64,000 bases of DNA from Sesamum alatum (taxonomy: Eukaryota; Streptophyta; Magnoliopsida; Lamiales; Pedaliaceae). Below, piece after piece: positions 50,730-61,944 of this stretch (positions are counted from its first letter, which is position 1; every line of letters begins with the position of its first letter). A program made the translations under genes and the position numbers. The notes beneath the pieces were generated by a model. The model was not told where the DNA came from. It did not search any database and saw only the letters and a list, made by a program, of their open reading frames with translations. The stretch covers positions 35,643,141 through 35,707,140 of the forward strand of contig JACGWO010000006.1 of NCBI GenBank assembly GCA_034509735.1. Direction: 5' to 3'.

Positions 50730-50744
50730 GAATATTAATCTTGT

Positions 50745-51420
50745 AGATTTAAATCTCTCCTCTGAAATTACCAAAAGATAGTTAAAAACTTATAACTATT
50801 AATAAGACATGTTAATCTAAAATTATTTAATATTTAATATCGCACCACTTTCTCTCTCACGCAAGTTCTGTATGTGAAACCTCATCAAATCGTGTATCTT
50901 AACATGCTCCCTCACGTGCAAACCTTACAGTGAAATATTTCTTTATAAATAGATAACAATGAAATTGAATCCATGACCTTCCGTGTGACATGATTCTACT
51001 ATCGTATTAAACTATCGTATCATCTAAAAGTTTAAATTATAAGAAAAATAATATATTAAGGTAAATGAGCAGAAATACCACAAACTGCAGCCCCTGTGTA
51101 GCTGTAAATATATATATATATATATATATGGAGAGAATCAGAGCAGGTTCTTTCTTGCAAAGAAAGTGCAATGAGAAATTACCATTTATAGAGAAGGAAA
51201 ATAAAAAGAACCAAAAAAAAAAAAACACGGAGAAAAACTAAGTGGGATTCATCCAAACCACTGATTTTCATGCACACGATTACTCCCTCTGTCACATACA
51301 TAGAAACAATTCCCGTTTTCTTTCTGTAATTCCGTGGGCATGCAACAATTGCAATCAATTCCACGCAGCTCATAAAAGTGAAGGAAAGTAAGAAAAAGAA
51401 AAAGAAAATTCATGTTTGTA
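50745..51420. other. AT-rich spacer, (TA)n tract
   Basis: A TATATA tract occurs at about 51107-51129. The region 51420-51500 carries GAGA repeats, which fit a promoter or leader of the following gene. Confidence 0.45.
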
Positions 51421-51449
51421 GTGGGAGGCAAACAGAAAGTGACTGCACC

Positions 51450-51486
51450 CACTCAAGAGAGAGAGAGAGGAGAGAGAGAGGAGAGT
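51450..51486. repeat. GAGA repeat upstream of the FLZ gene
   Basis: AGAGAGAGAGAGG run, a purine-rich stretch typical of plant leaders and BPC-binding sites. Regulation by it is inferred only. Confidence 0.6.
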
Positions 51487-52028
51487 CTTTTTGTATTTTT
51501 GTAGAGTCTTTTAAATTATTTGGTTTTCTGGTTGAGGTACTTTTAATCTTATGGGCCTTGTCTGGATGTAAGGTGCTGAATCTTTATGATGAATAGAGAC
51601 ACTTTTGGGCTCAAATAACAATAATAGTGGGGTGGGGAGGAAAAAAACACAGGTGAGAGGGAAAGAAAACAAGAAAATAAAATAAAATTAGAAGGTTTGT
51701 GTAGTAATCTATTTTGTTTGAATGTGTGTAGTACTGATGATGATGACTATTGAGGGTTTGTTCGTATGTCGGTTTTAGGAGAGTAAAGGATTCTACTGAG
51801 TGAGGGGAAAACTAAGAGAGAATAATTGCGACAAAATCGGGGAAAAAGCTCAAGCTTTTCTTCTTGATGCATCTCTTTCAGGGCGAAGGGGTTCTTGCAT
51901 TTCATGAAAAGTTTGATCTTTGATGATGATGATTTGATGAAGATTGTCTTGATTGATTAAACCCCGGTTCAAGAATCAGTGTGTTTTTCTTGGTGATTTT
52001 TGCTGTCTGCTGCAGCCATTGATTTCAG

Positions 52029-52113
52029 GTATGTCTGTGTTGAATGTTTCCAGCTTTTTTATTACATCTCAAGTGTGGAAAGCTGAAAGCTTTTACTTTG
52101 TTTTTTCATACAG
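52029..52113 (+). other. 5' UTR intron of the FLZ gene
   Basis: Donor GATTTCAG|GTATGTCTG at 52028/52029 and acceptor TTTCATACAG|AGTTC ending at 52113 frame an 85-bp intron just before the start codon at 52149. Inferred from splice signals. Confidence 0.65.
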
Positions 52114-52148
52114 AGTTCTTGAGCTCTACCTGAAAGAAACAAGCTCTG

Positions 52149-53283
52149 ATGGCGGATTATGGGTCCACTAAAATCAATTACAAACAGCTTACTTCCTCAA
52201 TTTTCAGCTCACCTAGGTTGTTCACTGGTTTTGTCTCAAAGGGCTGTAATGAAACTGAGTCCACTATGAGTAGTCCAACTTCAATTCTTGATACCAAACC
52301 ATTTTCTGCTCTGAAAAACCCCTTTTGGTCTGATGTCAAAACTCCTAAACCAGAATGTAATAAGAGTCTTTGGGAGAAATTGGATTCAAGAGGGGTTGGT
52401 CTTGGCCTTGTGGACGCCCTCATTGATGAGAAATCTGACTCAAATTCATCAAAACCTGATAGCCGAATGGTTCTTTTTGGTTCACAGTTGAAGATTCAGG
52501 TCCCTCCCCTGCCTCCACCTGTTCTTTCCCCTGATGAATCACCAAGATCTCCTGTTGATTTTGGTATCAAGACTAGGAATTCTCATGTGGGTTCATGTTC
52601 ACCTGGCTTATCACCTTCCCCTGTGAAGAAACCGGCGTTTGGTTCGTCGAATTCTGGTGGTTTGAGTAGCCTTTCTGCTAGTGAAATGGAGCTTTCTGAG
52701 GACTATACGTGTGTGATATCCTACGGCCCGAATCCGAGGACTACTCATATATTCGATGATTGCATTGTCGAAAGCTGCTGTGGTGTTGTCAAGTTCTCTG
52801 AATCAAGAAAAGAGAATGTGTTCTTCCCTGGTCGGTCGATGAGTTATCCTTCTCAGAGTTTCCTCAGCTTTTGCTACTGCTGCAAGAAGAATCTTGGACA
52901 AGGGAAAGACATTTACATGTACAGGTTCGTTCGAGATGAACGATGTTTGGACATTTGAGTTATGAATGTGTATCAGAACTGATGATTGTCTCATTCTTGT
53001 TTGAGTGCTTCTATGTTAAGATTTGCCTGGAAGTTGATTGAGCTGATCATTAGACATCCTTAATTGCCTATACATTGGATGTCATTCTGCTTACTTTCAG
53101 TGATGCTCTTATGTTGCAAGTTATGTCTGTCTATCAATTGTGTTTTAACCATGATGTTCTTTCAGGGGCGAGAAGGCATTTTGCAGCAGCGAATGTCGTT
53201 ACAAGGAGATGATGCTGGAGGAGGAGACGGAGGAGGGGCCGGAAACCTCAGACTCAGACGACATTTATGGTACTTTTCCCTAA
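52149..53283 (+). CDS. FCS-like zinc finger (FLZ, DUF581) protein
   Basis: Exons 52149-52924 and 53166-53283 give 297 residues. The FLZ domain straddles the junction: FLSFCYCCKKNLGQGKDIYMY, then RGEKAFCSSECRYKEMM, giving the C-X2-C and C-X3-C pairs and the FCS signature. The N-terminal half is Ser/Pro-rich with SPTSILDTKPFSALKNPFW, VGLGLVDALIDE and RMVLFGSQLKIQVP, blocks typical of longer FLZ members. FLZ proteins bind SnRK1 kinase subunits and act as adaptors in energy signalling. The acidic C-terminus (EEETEEGPETSDSDD) is normal for this group. The 53164-53165 AG acceptor is chosen because it continues the domain in phase. Confidence 0.93.
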
Positions 53284-53941
53284 CACCTCTCTCCCCGGCT
53301 TCATTACTCTAATGCCCGTCTCATCGTATTCGCTCGTTCGTTGTAAAACTCATACATCAGATGCAGATGAATCAAATCAAGATTGTACAAAACCCAATGG
53401 TTTGAGTCTGTTTTGGTGTTTTTCTTCAGAGTCCCTGTAGATGAACTGGAAATCCAAGATTTTTTATGTTTGTTTCTTATTTGAAAGAAGGACAAGCAGT
53501 CTAGTTCTTGGCATTGAGAGTTTGAGATGATGATGATCATGATGGTGTTGGATTAAGGGCCTGATTGGCTTTGATTGTTTATTTTACTACAGATAATCAT
53601 CTCATAATTTAAATAACATTATGACCTTGATTGTGATATTTTGTGATCTTTAATTGTTTAATTATGCCTAGTATTAGGGTTGCTAATCCTTTACACCTCG
53701 TATCTTGAGAAATTAATTATCTTGTATGATTACATTAATACTTTATTAGCTTACGGCCCAGGTTGGTAAACCTCTATTATACAAGGAATAATTCCTGCAA
53801 TAATTCAGTAGCAAAATCATTTTCGGGATTTTGTTTTTATATGTTGGTGGAAGGGGTGGGAATAATTTTATTCTTTCTTTTTTAATATGTGAGAGCTCAA
53901 TTATGCTAATGCATGTTAATACAAGCAATATATCTTTTTTA

Positions 53942-54470
53942 AGGATAAATTACATCGACGTACCCTGAAGTTAGATCTGATTATATTGTTGAAAATTATG
54001 AATAAAATAAATACATAAAATAATTTACGTGCGTAAAAACATAACATATTGGAACATAATGTGGATTGAGTTAACCTAATGCACTGGAAGTATGTGGGTT
54101 CATGTATCTGGATCTAGCTCGTCTATCGACCCTTAGCCCAATGAATCATGAACGCTATCTTTCTCTTCATTAGCAAGATCGTGTGGAGAGCACGTCGACT
54201 TCAAGATCACCATGGTTAACCTTGCTCTGATTTGCATGCAACGCATGAACATATACAAATGTTTTTCGTTCTTTATAAAATTATAAGTACATTCATTGAC
54301 TGAGTGTTGATGTAATGTGTCTTATGCGTGTTTATGTAAAAATTTTTTTCCTTTGATGAGGTATCAATGTAAATTATAATTATGGCCTTAAATGGTATAT
54401 TTATAATTTTACAAAAAACAAGGGTGTCTGTGTAATTAGATTTAATTTAGGGGTGTCTATGCAAGTTAAC
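53942..54470. repeat. Dispersed AT-rich repeat, probably interrupted
   Basis: Starts AGGATAAATTACATCGACGTACCC and ends AATTTAGGGGTGTCTATGC. The flanks match the 27.5-kb family but the central 200-300 bp (GC-richer, with GGGTTCATGTATCTGGATC) does not, suggesting an insertion. Confidence 0.55.
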
Positions 54471-54474
54471 CTTT

Positions 54475-55620
54475 TCTTTTATAACTGTATAAGTTCCCTT
54501 TCATGAATGTGATGGTTGCATTAAATACTAACTTGTAAGTATTTCTGTAAATGACCATATTTCTCTCATGTCTATTTTTAAATAAGAAAAGAGTTTCTAT
54601 CGAAAAATAAAAATAAAAATAAGAAAAGAGTTGAGATTGGTAGAAAATGATACCTGTCAATGCTATTATTACCAATGAATAACTCCAACTTCAATATTCG
54701 GACTACTAAAGTTAATTATATGATATGTGGATGAATTTGGGAAAGAAAATCACGGGTTTGCAATAATTTTGGTTTTTATGGTGGAAATAAATTGTAAAAA
54801 AACTTGTAAGTTAATAGAAGCAAAAATTGAGACTGTTCGAAATAAAAGTTCAAAAAAAGAAAATTGAAGTTGAAATGTTTGAAAAGACAACTTAAGATCT
54901 CCAATTTTACTTATAAGCTAGAAGCTGGTAAAAAATTGGTTATAATTTTTGACTTAAATTAATTTAATTTAAGCAAATTAAACGAAAAAAGCTATAAAAT
55001 AAAAATACTCTTTTTGATTTATTTTCAATATAATACTAATAAGCGCTTAAAATAAACGTTGACAAACGCCCTCATCAGAGTGTCTATAGCAATTTTCTTG
55101 GATTTATTTTGAAGATTTGGAGGATGGGATTTTCATATGCTAAATTAATTTAGGGGGTGTACTAATTAATAGAAAGTTTCAAAAAATTCTGTGGTGCATG
55201 TGCACCCTGATCTGATGGATATTCTTTAAAACATAACCGTGCGATTGGGAAAATGGTACGAGATGAGGAGACAGCCGCAGGGCAGGGGACCGTCTGATCC
55301 CTCTCTGCAATCCTCAACCACTGTTGACTGACGAATTTCATCTAAGAAAAGCTTTTATTTTTTTATTTTTATTTTTTTTCCCCTCTTTCTTAGACCCTTC
55401 GTCTAAACAATTTGTGTTTCTTTATTTCTATTATTTAGTTTTTTCAAATATTATAAAAATTATCACGAATGTTTGTTTGAATTTTTATAATACACACAGT
55501 TAAAAATATATTTTTTTTGTTATCATTATTCGTTTTTTTAACTAATATAAAGTGTAAATAGAATATACTAAAAACTCTGAGAAATAAGTGCACTTAGTCT
55601 TATTTCTGTTGATTTATTTT
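54475..55620. other. AT-rich intergenic DNA
   Basis: No gene recognised. Confidence 0.5.
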
Positions 55621-55621
55621 A

Positions 55622-55997
55622 GGGTAAATTACAGCCACAATATCCCCTAAAGTTTGACATAATTACAAATATCTTATCGTTGTTTGAAAAATTATAAATA
55701 CCCCCTGAAGTTTGTAATTTTTAACCAAAGGTCTTATTTTAATTTAATTCTTAAAATTTTTTGGGACTACAATGCGTGGGAGATGTTTTTTAAGTTTTTT
55801 CAACAAATGAGCAATAATGCAATTTACCTCGACTGATTTTTCTAGAATTTTAATAAAAAAATTCAAGAGTAAAATAATCAATTTTCGATCTTTGTGTTAA
55901 AAATTATAAATTTCAGGGGGTATTTGTAATTTTTCATACAACAAGAGGGTATTTGTAATTATGCCAAATCTCAGGAAAAGTGACTGTAATTTACCAA
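55622..55997. repeat. Foldback element of the GGTAAATTACA family
   Basis: Starts GGGTAAATTACAGCCACA and ends GACTGTAATTTACC. Contains ATCTTATCGTTGTTTGAAAA and, in reverse, ACAACAAGAGGGTATTTG. The best preserved of the three copies. Confidence 0.8.
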
Positions 55998-56799
55998 AAA
56001 GGGAAAAAATATTTTATATTACTTAAGTAAATTATTTAATATTACATTTGAACAAAGATAGGCAAATTGTTAATTTGGTTAATCGCACTAAGTAAGTATT
56101 TGAGTGTGCATGCCTGGTCAAAGTATTAGTTAATTCGAAAATGAATTATAAATAAAATTGCATAATACTGAATGGATGAATATATCAAATTTTTAGCCTC
56201 TTATTCATCATGCTATTACTACAAAATCTTAGATCCCTATTTTCCCTTTCTATTTCTTTCCCTTGGACATAATTTATTGCATCAAAATATTAAAATGATT
56301 AATGATTAGTTCAAATTCAAATAAATATTAATTTAATTGAGAAAATAATTATTAAAGTAGACAAATCTGTGCACGACACATAAATTCTTGATTCAAACGC
56401 ATAAAAGTCATAGACAATCCAATAAATTTGCAAAATATTATAACGATTACATAAAATTGAATTCCTGGACATTAATATTTGCATAAATACGTTCATAATA
56501 TCATCGTTCAATTTAAATTAAATATGATAGAAATTATATTTATTTATTGATTTAAAATCAATATATAAGTTTTATTTATCATTATATTCTATTAAGATCT
56601 TTCAAAATCCTACTATACACATTAAACTCTTGACTGAAATTGAATTGCATAAAACAAAATAGTTTCAATCCATGAATACCTATCTTAATAGAAAAAATGA
56701 ACTAATATTAGATTGGCATATTATTAAAATTACATGCAAATTAAATACATCATTGACCCATAAAATTTATAACCCAAATTAAATTCATCATGCATCCAC

Positions 56800-56807
56800 T
56801 ATAAATT
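56800..56807 (+). promoter_or_regulatory. TATA box of the His-rich gene
   Basis: TATAAATT, 62 bp before the start codon. The sister copy has the same box at 61052, also 62 bp before its ATG. Confidence 0.7.
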
Positions 56808-56861
56808 GACATAGGGCTTGTCCGAATTTCAGCACCAACAATACTCATAATAATAGCTAAG

Positions 56862-57182
56862 ATGTCTCGTGTGTACTCCATTCTCGTACTTCTTGGACTC
56901 TTGGTTCTTACATTGTCCCCATCTTTCATTCTTAGTATCGAGGAAGACTCAACATCGTTCGACTTCACGACAAATGGAAATGACCGAATCCTAAAAGAGG
57001 CGGAGACGTGGGCAGTTGATGATTCACAGAAGCTCCACCACCACCACCACCACCACCACCACCACCACCACCACCACCACCATCACCATCACCATCACCA
57101 CCACCACCACCACCACCATGCTCCTCCGTCTCATGGGAGTCACCATGGCCGTCATCACCACAACGATCCTACTTCTAATTAA
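56862..57182 (+). CDS. Small secreted protein with a 28-residue polyhistidine tract
   Basis: Single exon, 106 residues. MSRVYSILVLLGLLVLTLSP forms a hydrophobic signal peptide, probably cut near residues 25-28. Residues about 28-58 are acidic/polar (EEDSTSFDFTTNGNDRIL). Residues 59-86 are 28 consecutive His (57036-57119, mixed CAC and CAT codons), then APPSHGSHHGRHHHNDPTSN. I do not recognise a named family. A metal-binding apoplastic role is conceivable from the composition but is inference. Arguments that it is real: intact frame, signal peptide, TATA box, and a sister copy with a related signal peptide and His-rich tail. The tract may still vary in length because it is a triplet repeat. 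Confidence 0.72.
   Translation: MSRVYSILVLLGLLVLTLSPSFILSIEEDSTSFDFTTNGNDRILKEAETWAVDDSQKLHHHHHHHHHHHHHHHHHHHHHHHHHHHHAPPSHGSHHGRHHHNDPTSN
57036..57119 (+). repeat. (CAC/CAT)28 triplet repeat
   Basis: Mostly CAC with interspersed CAT in the second half. In frame with the small secreted protein. Confidence 0.97.
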
Positions 57183-57734
57183 GTTGTGGTTGGTTCTTGA
57201 GCGAGATCATGTTCTCTCATGAAAAATAATGAATACTAGCATTTGATGACTTGTTCTTGGTGTGGTATTATTGGTGGCGCTTTATTTATTTATTTTTATT
57301 TAGTTCAGTAAAATTGGTTAAGAAGGTACTGTTTGGTTAAATTTATTTAAAAGATATTATAGATTTATACATCTTAAGATGTTTTCAAAATTTATAAAAT
57401 ATGAAATTTTATATTCAAAAAATAAGATTTTAAACTATTTAAATAAAAAACGGTCATGCTTTTTCATTATAATTAAATAATGGGTTTAATTACACTTTGT
57501 CCCTTAAACTATTCTTGATGTAATATTTATCACCTAAACTATCAAATGTAACATTTACCCCATTGGTTGGACAAAATTGTCCATCATGCAATCATTATAT
57601 TATTCTTAATGTATTTTAGTATTTTTCACATTAAATCATCACCAAATTATTTTCTAACGATAAAGATTTTTAATAAGTGAAGAATTTAAATTAAAAGTGG
57701 TATAATAGGTTAATATATAATAGATACTCAATAA

Positions 57735-58015
57735 ATATAATATCTCAACAAAAAAATCTTTAAATAAATCGATTACAATCATTAATATCAAATATTTATA
57801 TCTAACAACTACCGACAACTATAACAATCATATACTAATCATCAATATCAGATAACTATATTTAATCAACATCTACTATTAAAGTAGAATGATGCCTACT
57901 ATCAAAGTAAAATAACATCACACATGTTGGTGGAATTTGAACCCATGACCTTAGAGTCGTGAGGCCTCATCTTCGCCAATGTGAATTGAGATAGCCTCAT
58001 TGACATGTAAAAGGA
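57735..58015 (-). mobile_element. tRNA-derived SINE (minus strand) inside the foldback
   Basis: The minus strand reads CACATTGGCGAAGATGAGGCC, then GTCATGGGTTCAAATTCCACC (B box GGTTCAAATTCC, plus coordinates about 57937-57948). The body continues with sequence like the 48.1-kb SINE (TTACTTTGATAGTAGG, ATTGTAATCGATTTATTT). Confidence 0.7.
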
Positions 58016-58261
58016 TTTTATTAATTTTGTAATATAATTAAGTTATTAACTATTAATTTTTTCATATAAGAATGAGTAACCATTTTTAAATATATATTTT
58101 TTTAAAAAATATGACAAAATATATTTATTAGCTTTTTTCCTAAAAGTGTTTAAATTTTGGTTAAGCATATATATATATATATATATATTTTCAATTTCTT
58201 TTCAAAAGTATATTGAGTTGTTGGGATATTATATATATATACATATATTTTTGTATCTATT

Positions 58262-58730
58262 ATATGTAAGCCGTGTCTTCAGCCGCTCGCTCTAAGAGCA
58301 GTAGACCAGCTTACTCTATTCTTCCTTTCAGTCAGAATAGCGCTGGTCGGGTAGCTCAGTTTAGCTCAGTAACTCCGAGCCTACTTGCTAAATATCCGTA
58401 AGGTCCTATTAGCTGATTAGCTGGTACTATTTAGCACCCGCATGCGTTTAGTTTATATTACTTTCTCGCGTGCCCGCGCATTACCTTCCTTCGCTACGCT
58501 CATTCACTTCGTGAATTCGCTTCGCTCAGTATTCTCTCCCTCCCTTTTAGTCCGGGAGAGCTAACAACTACCGGAAGAGTACGCTGCCCCGCTGGTCCCA
58601 AGGGGCAGCTGGTCAGCTCCGCCTCCAATGCCCCACAAGCCTGGTCCCAAGGGGCAGGCTTAACAAAACCATCTTGCGAGCACTGAATGAAGCGCACGTC
58701 CCTGGTTCAATCTCTACTGAGAAATTTTAT
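58262..58730. other. GC-rich organelle-like segment
   Basis: Abruptly GC-richer than its surroundings, with short palindromic motifs: TCATTCACTTCGTGAATTCG, and CTGGTCCCAAGGGGCAG repeated (58591, 58641). CTGGTCGGGTAGCTCAGTTT is tRNA-like. The style resembles plant mitochondrial intergenic DNA (a possible NUMT), but no gene confirms it. Confidence 0.4.
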
Positions 58731-58989
58731 GATGTAGTTGGTGCTCTATTAGCTTATTACATCACTTTTAATTTAAATTCTTCACTTATTAAAAAAATTA
58801 TTTTTAGTTAGAAAATAATTTAGTGATGATTTAATATACAAAATACAAAAATATATTACGATTAATATAATTATTCAAGGTATGGGGGACAATTTTGTCC
58901 AACTAGGAGGTAAGTGTTATATTTGAGAGTTTAGGGGTAAATGTTACATTAAGGATAATTGAGGGGGGAAAGTGTATTTAACCCTAAAA

Positions 58990-60340
58990 TAATTCAAATT
59001 TTAAAAAATTAATATTTGGTAAAAATGAATCAATTCTAGTAAAAAATTGTTTTGGTGTTATTATTGAATACAACTAAGATTTCTTAATGTTACAATAATT
59101 TAATCATTCCCTTAATCCATGCAACAATTTACAAATATCCCATAAATGTGGAAATTAGTTGGAGGAGATCAGGATTCCATAATGTAATAATAGATATATC
59201 TCTTATTCAAGGAAGAATTATTATAATGTCTAAAAATAAACTTTCAAATTAAAAAAATAAAAACCACCAAGATAATTTGAATTTCAAGAAATTCATTCCA
59301 CCAACCGTCATGCTTCCAAAAAACATAGCTATAACTTTGATTTGAGTTTGGGACACAATAACCTCGATTAATTTTATTCTATTATGAATCTTTTCATTTA
59401 TTAATGTTAGTTTTAAAATTATTTTTTTACTATATTTAGTTACTTGTAAATTTTTTATAAAATTCAATTTTTGAACTTTGATCAGTTCATTCTACTAAAC
59501 AATTAATATTATCCCTACTAATACAATATTTTTTGAAATATTCAAATATTGAAAATGTTAATTTTATAAATGATAGATCATTGTTCATAAAATTTTCAAA
59601 TCAAATATAACTAACATATTTCTATCATGGAACTCCTTTTTTGTCGTTCGTTTGTTAATATGCTTTAGGGAACCAGACGGGAACTATCGAGTTTCACTGG
59701 AATTTTTTGAGAAAAATAATTATTTGAATTTTTGAAAAATAAATTACAATACTATAAACACTTTTATTTTGTAATTGGTCGAACTAAACAAAAAATAAAT
59801 AAATAAAACATCAAAGTTCAATAAATGTAGTAAAAGTTTTGCTACATATAAATAAATACGGTGAAAAGAAAATTATATTTAATTAAATATTAATAACTAA
59901 AAGAATTTATAATGAAATTAAAAAGACCAAGGGTTTTTTGTCCTAAATTATGGCAAAAATTAATAGTTGAAAATGAAAATATGATGAGATGAATTTAGGA
60001 ACAATCTAATAAGTTTTCTAAATATAACAATTTAATTAAGTAGATTGTAGTAATTTCTCAAATTTTAACTTGAATTTAGCTAATTTCTTTGACAATCAAG
60101 AATATCTTATATTGTGATTCCTTTTTCGTTTTTTTTTTTAAAAATAATATAATTTACATATTAATAATAAGTTACAGTGCAATATATTATAAAGATTTAA
60201 TTTATTTTAATATATATAAAAGCGTGTGTAGCACGAGTTCTACGCTAATACCAATATATATGATAATTATGAAAACTTAAAAAGTCATGTATAATCCAAT
60301 CCAAAACTAATTCGATTGGTGGTCAATGACACTTTTTTGA
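58990..60340. other. AT-rich intergenic DNA
   Basis: No gene recognised. Confidence 0.5.
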
Positions 60341-60344
60341 AATG

Positions 60345-61735
60345 ATATTGTATACTATTAAAGTAAATTATTCGATATTACATTTAAATAGAGATAATCA
60401 AATTGTCAATTAATTTGAATAATCGCACTAAGTAAATATTTGAGTGTGCATGCATGGTCAAAGTATTAGTTAATTAGAAAACGAATTTTCTTAATCAAAT
60501 TGTAGATTATCGAAAGGATGAAGGTTTCAAATTTTTGCCTCCTATTCATCATGCTATTACTACAAAATCTTGGATCCCTTTTTTCCCTTTGTTTTTTCCC
60601 CTATGACATAATTTATTGCATCAAAATATTAAAAATAATTATTGATTCTAAGTCGAACAAATATTAATTTAACAGAGAAAAAAAATATTGAAGTAGACAA
60701 ATATCTATTCTTGATTCAAATGCGTAAAATCATAGACAATCCAATAAATTAGCAAAATATTATAACAATTAAATAAATTAAATTCATATAGTAATTTAGA
60801 CATCAATATTTGCATAAATACATTCGTAATATCTTAACTCAATTTAAATTAAACATGATAGAATTTAAAAATCAACATATAGGTTTTATTTATAATTTTC
60901 ATCTTGTGTCTATAAAATACTAAGATCTTTCAAAATCCTACTACATGAAACTCTTGATTGAAATTTAATTGCACAAAAGTCATAAATTACATAAAACTTA
61001 AATACATCATTGACTCATAAATTTTATTACCCAAATTCATCATGCTCCCACTATAAATTGGCATAGGCCTTGTTCAAATTTCAGCACCAACAATACTCAT
61101 AATAATAACTAGGATGTCTCGTGTGTGCTCCATTTTCTTACTTCTTGGGCTATTGATTCTTACATTGTCTTTATCTTTTGTTCTTAGTATCGAGAAAGAT
61201 TCGACATCGTTGGACTTCACGACAAGTGAAAGTAATCGAATCCTAGAAGAAAGAGGCGGAGGGGGGAGATGTTGATGATCCATTGAACCGCCGTGGCCGC
61301 CACCACCACAGTCCGCCGTCTCCTGGGCGTCATCGCCGTGGCCCTGGCCGTCGACACCATAAGCACCACCACTTCGCTCATGCTCCCCAACCATCACCGG
61401 TTCACCACTTTGAGAGCATATGATTAGTTGCTTGGAGGATATAAATAAGACTTTAATTTGTTTGCTTGTTGTGATTGGTTCTCGAGTGATATCATGTTTT
61501 CTCATGAAAAATAATGAATACTAGCATTTGATGACTTGTTCTTGATGTGGTATTATTGGTGGCGATTTATTTCTTATTTTTATTTAGTAAAGTAAAATTG
61601 GTTAAGAAGGTACTGTTTGCTTAAATTTATTTAAAAGATATTATAAAGTTATACATTTTATAAGATGTTTTTAAAATTTATAAAATACTAAATTTAATAT
61701 TAAAAGTGAGGTATTATGAACTGTTTAGAAAAAAT
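60345..61735. repeat. Segmental duplication, copy B
   Basis: Second copy of the 56015-57460 segment, on the same strand. Divergence is moderate in the flanks and high in the 3' half of the coding part. Confidence 0.9.
61114..61422 (+). pseudogene. Frameshifted sister of the His-rich secreted protein
   Basis: The ATG at 61114 opens MSRVCSIFLLLGLLILTLSL, then an acidic region matching the 56862 gene. The frame ends after 53 residues at TGA 61273-61275. Relative to the intact copy there is a 4-nt excess (GAAG) just before AAAGAGGCGG, which shifts the frame. A second frame, out of phase with the ATG, continues as DVDDPLNRRGRHHHSPPSPG and on with Arg/His-rich sequence to TGA near 61420-61422. It lacks the long pure-His run. 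It could be a pseudogene, or a short secreted peptide in its own right. Its TATA box lies at 61052. Confidence 0.65.
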
Positions 61736-61944
61736 ATGATCATCATGATAATATGAGATGTTTTTTGTGATAATTTTATATTGATTCGATTAAAATTCAA
61801 AGAATATTTTGTAAAAATTTTAAGAATATGTACGTGTAAAACTCCTTAGTTAGAAAAGCTCAAAGTTCCTAACATTTTATTCTTAAAATCTTATTAATTG
61901 TTTTACTAAAGAATATGTCAAATAATTTATAACAATAACATTTA

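Larger units (their letters stand above)
56015..57460. repeat. Segmental duplication, copy A (carries the His-rich gene)
   Basis: Promoter, coding and 3' flanks match 60345-61735 over most of their length, for example CGCACTAAGTAAGTATTTGA, GTGTGCATG..TGGTCAAAG and GGTTAAGAAGGTACTGTTTG. Offset at the start codon is 4252 bp. Confidence 0.9.
57483..58984. mobile_element. Large foldback element with nested insertions
   Basis: The left arm (57483 to about 57720; GGGTTTAATTACACTTTGTC) is the imperfect reverse complement of the right arm (about 58745-58984; GAAAGTGTATTTAACCC). Pairs include TTGGACAAAATTGTCC with GGACAATTTTGTCCAAC, and AATAAGTGAAGAATTTAAATT with AATTTAAATTCTTCACTTATT. The centre holds a SINE and a GC-rich segment. 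Confidence 0.8.

Noticed and set aside
58330..58400. Possible organelle tRNA in the GC-rich segment
   Set aside because: GGTCGGGTAGCTCAGTTT looks like a D-arm, but no anticodon or T-arm follows at the right distance.
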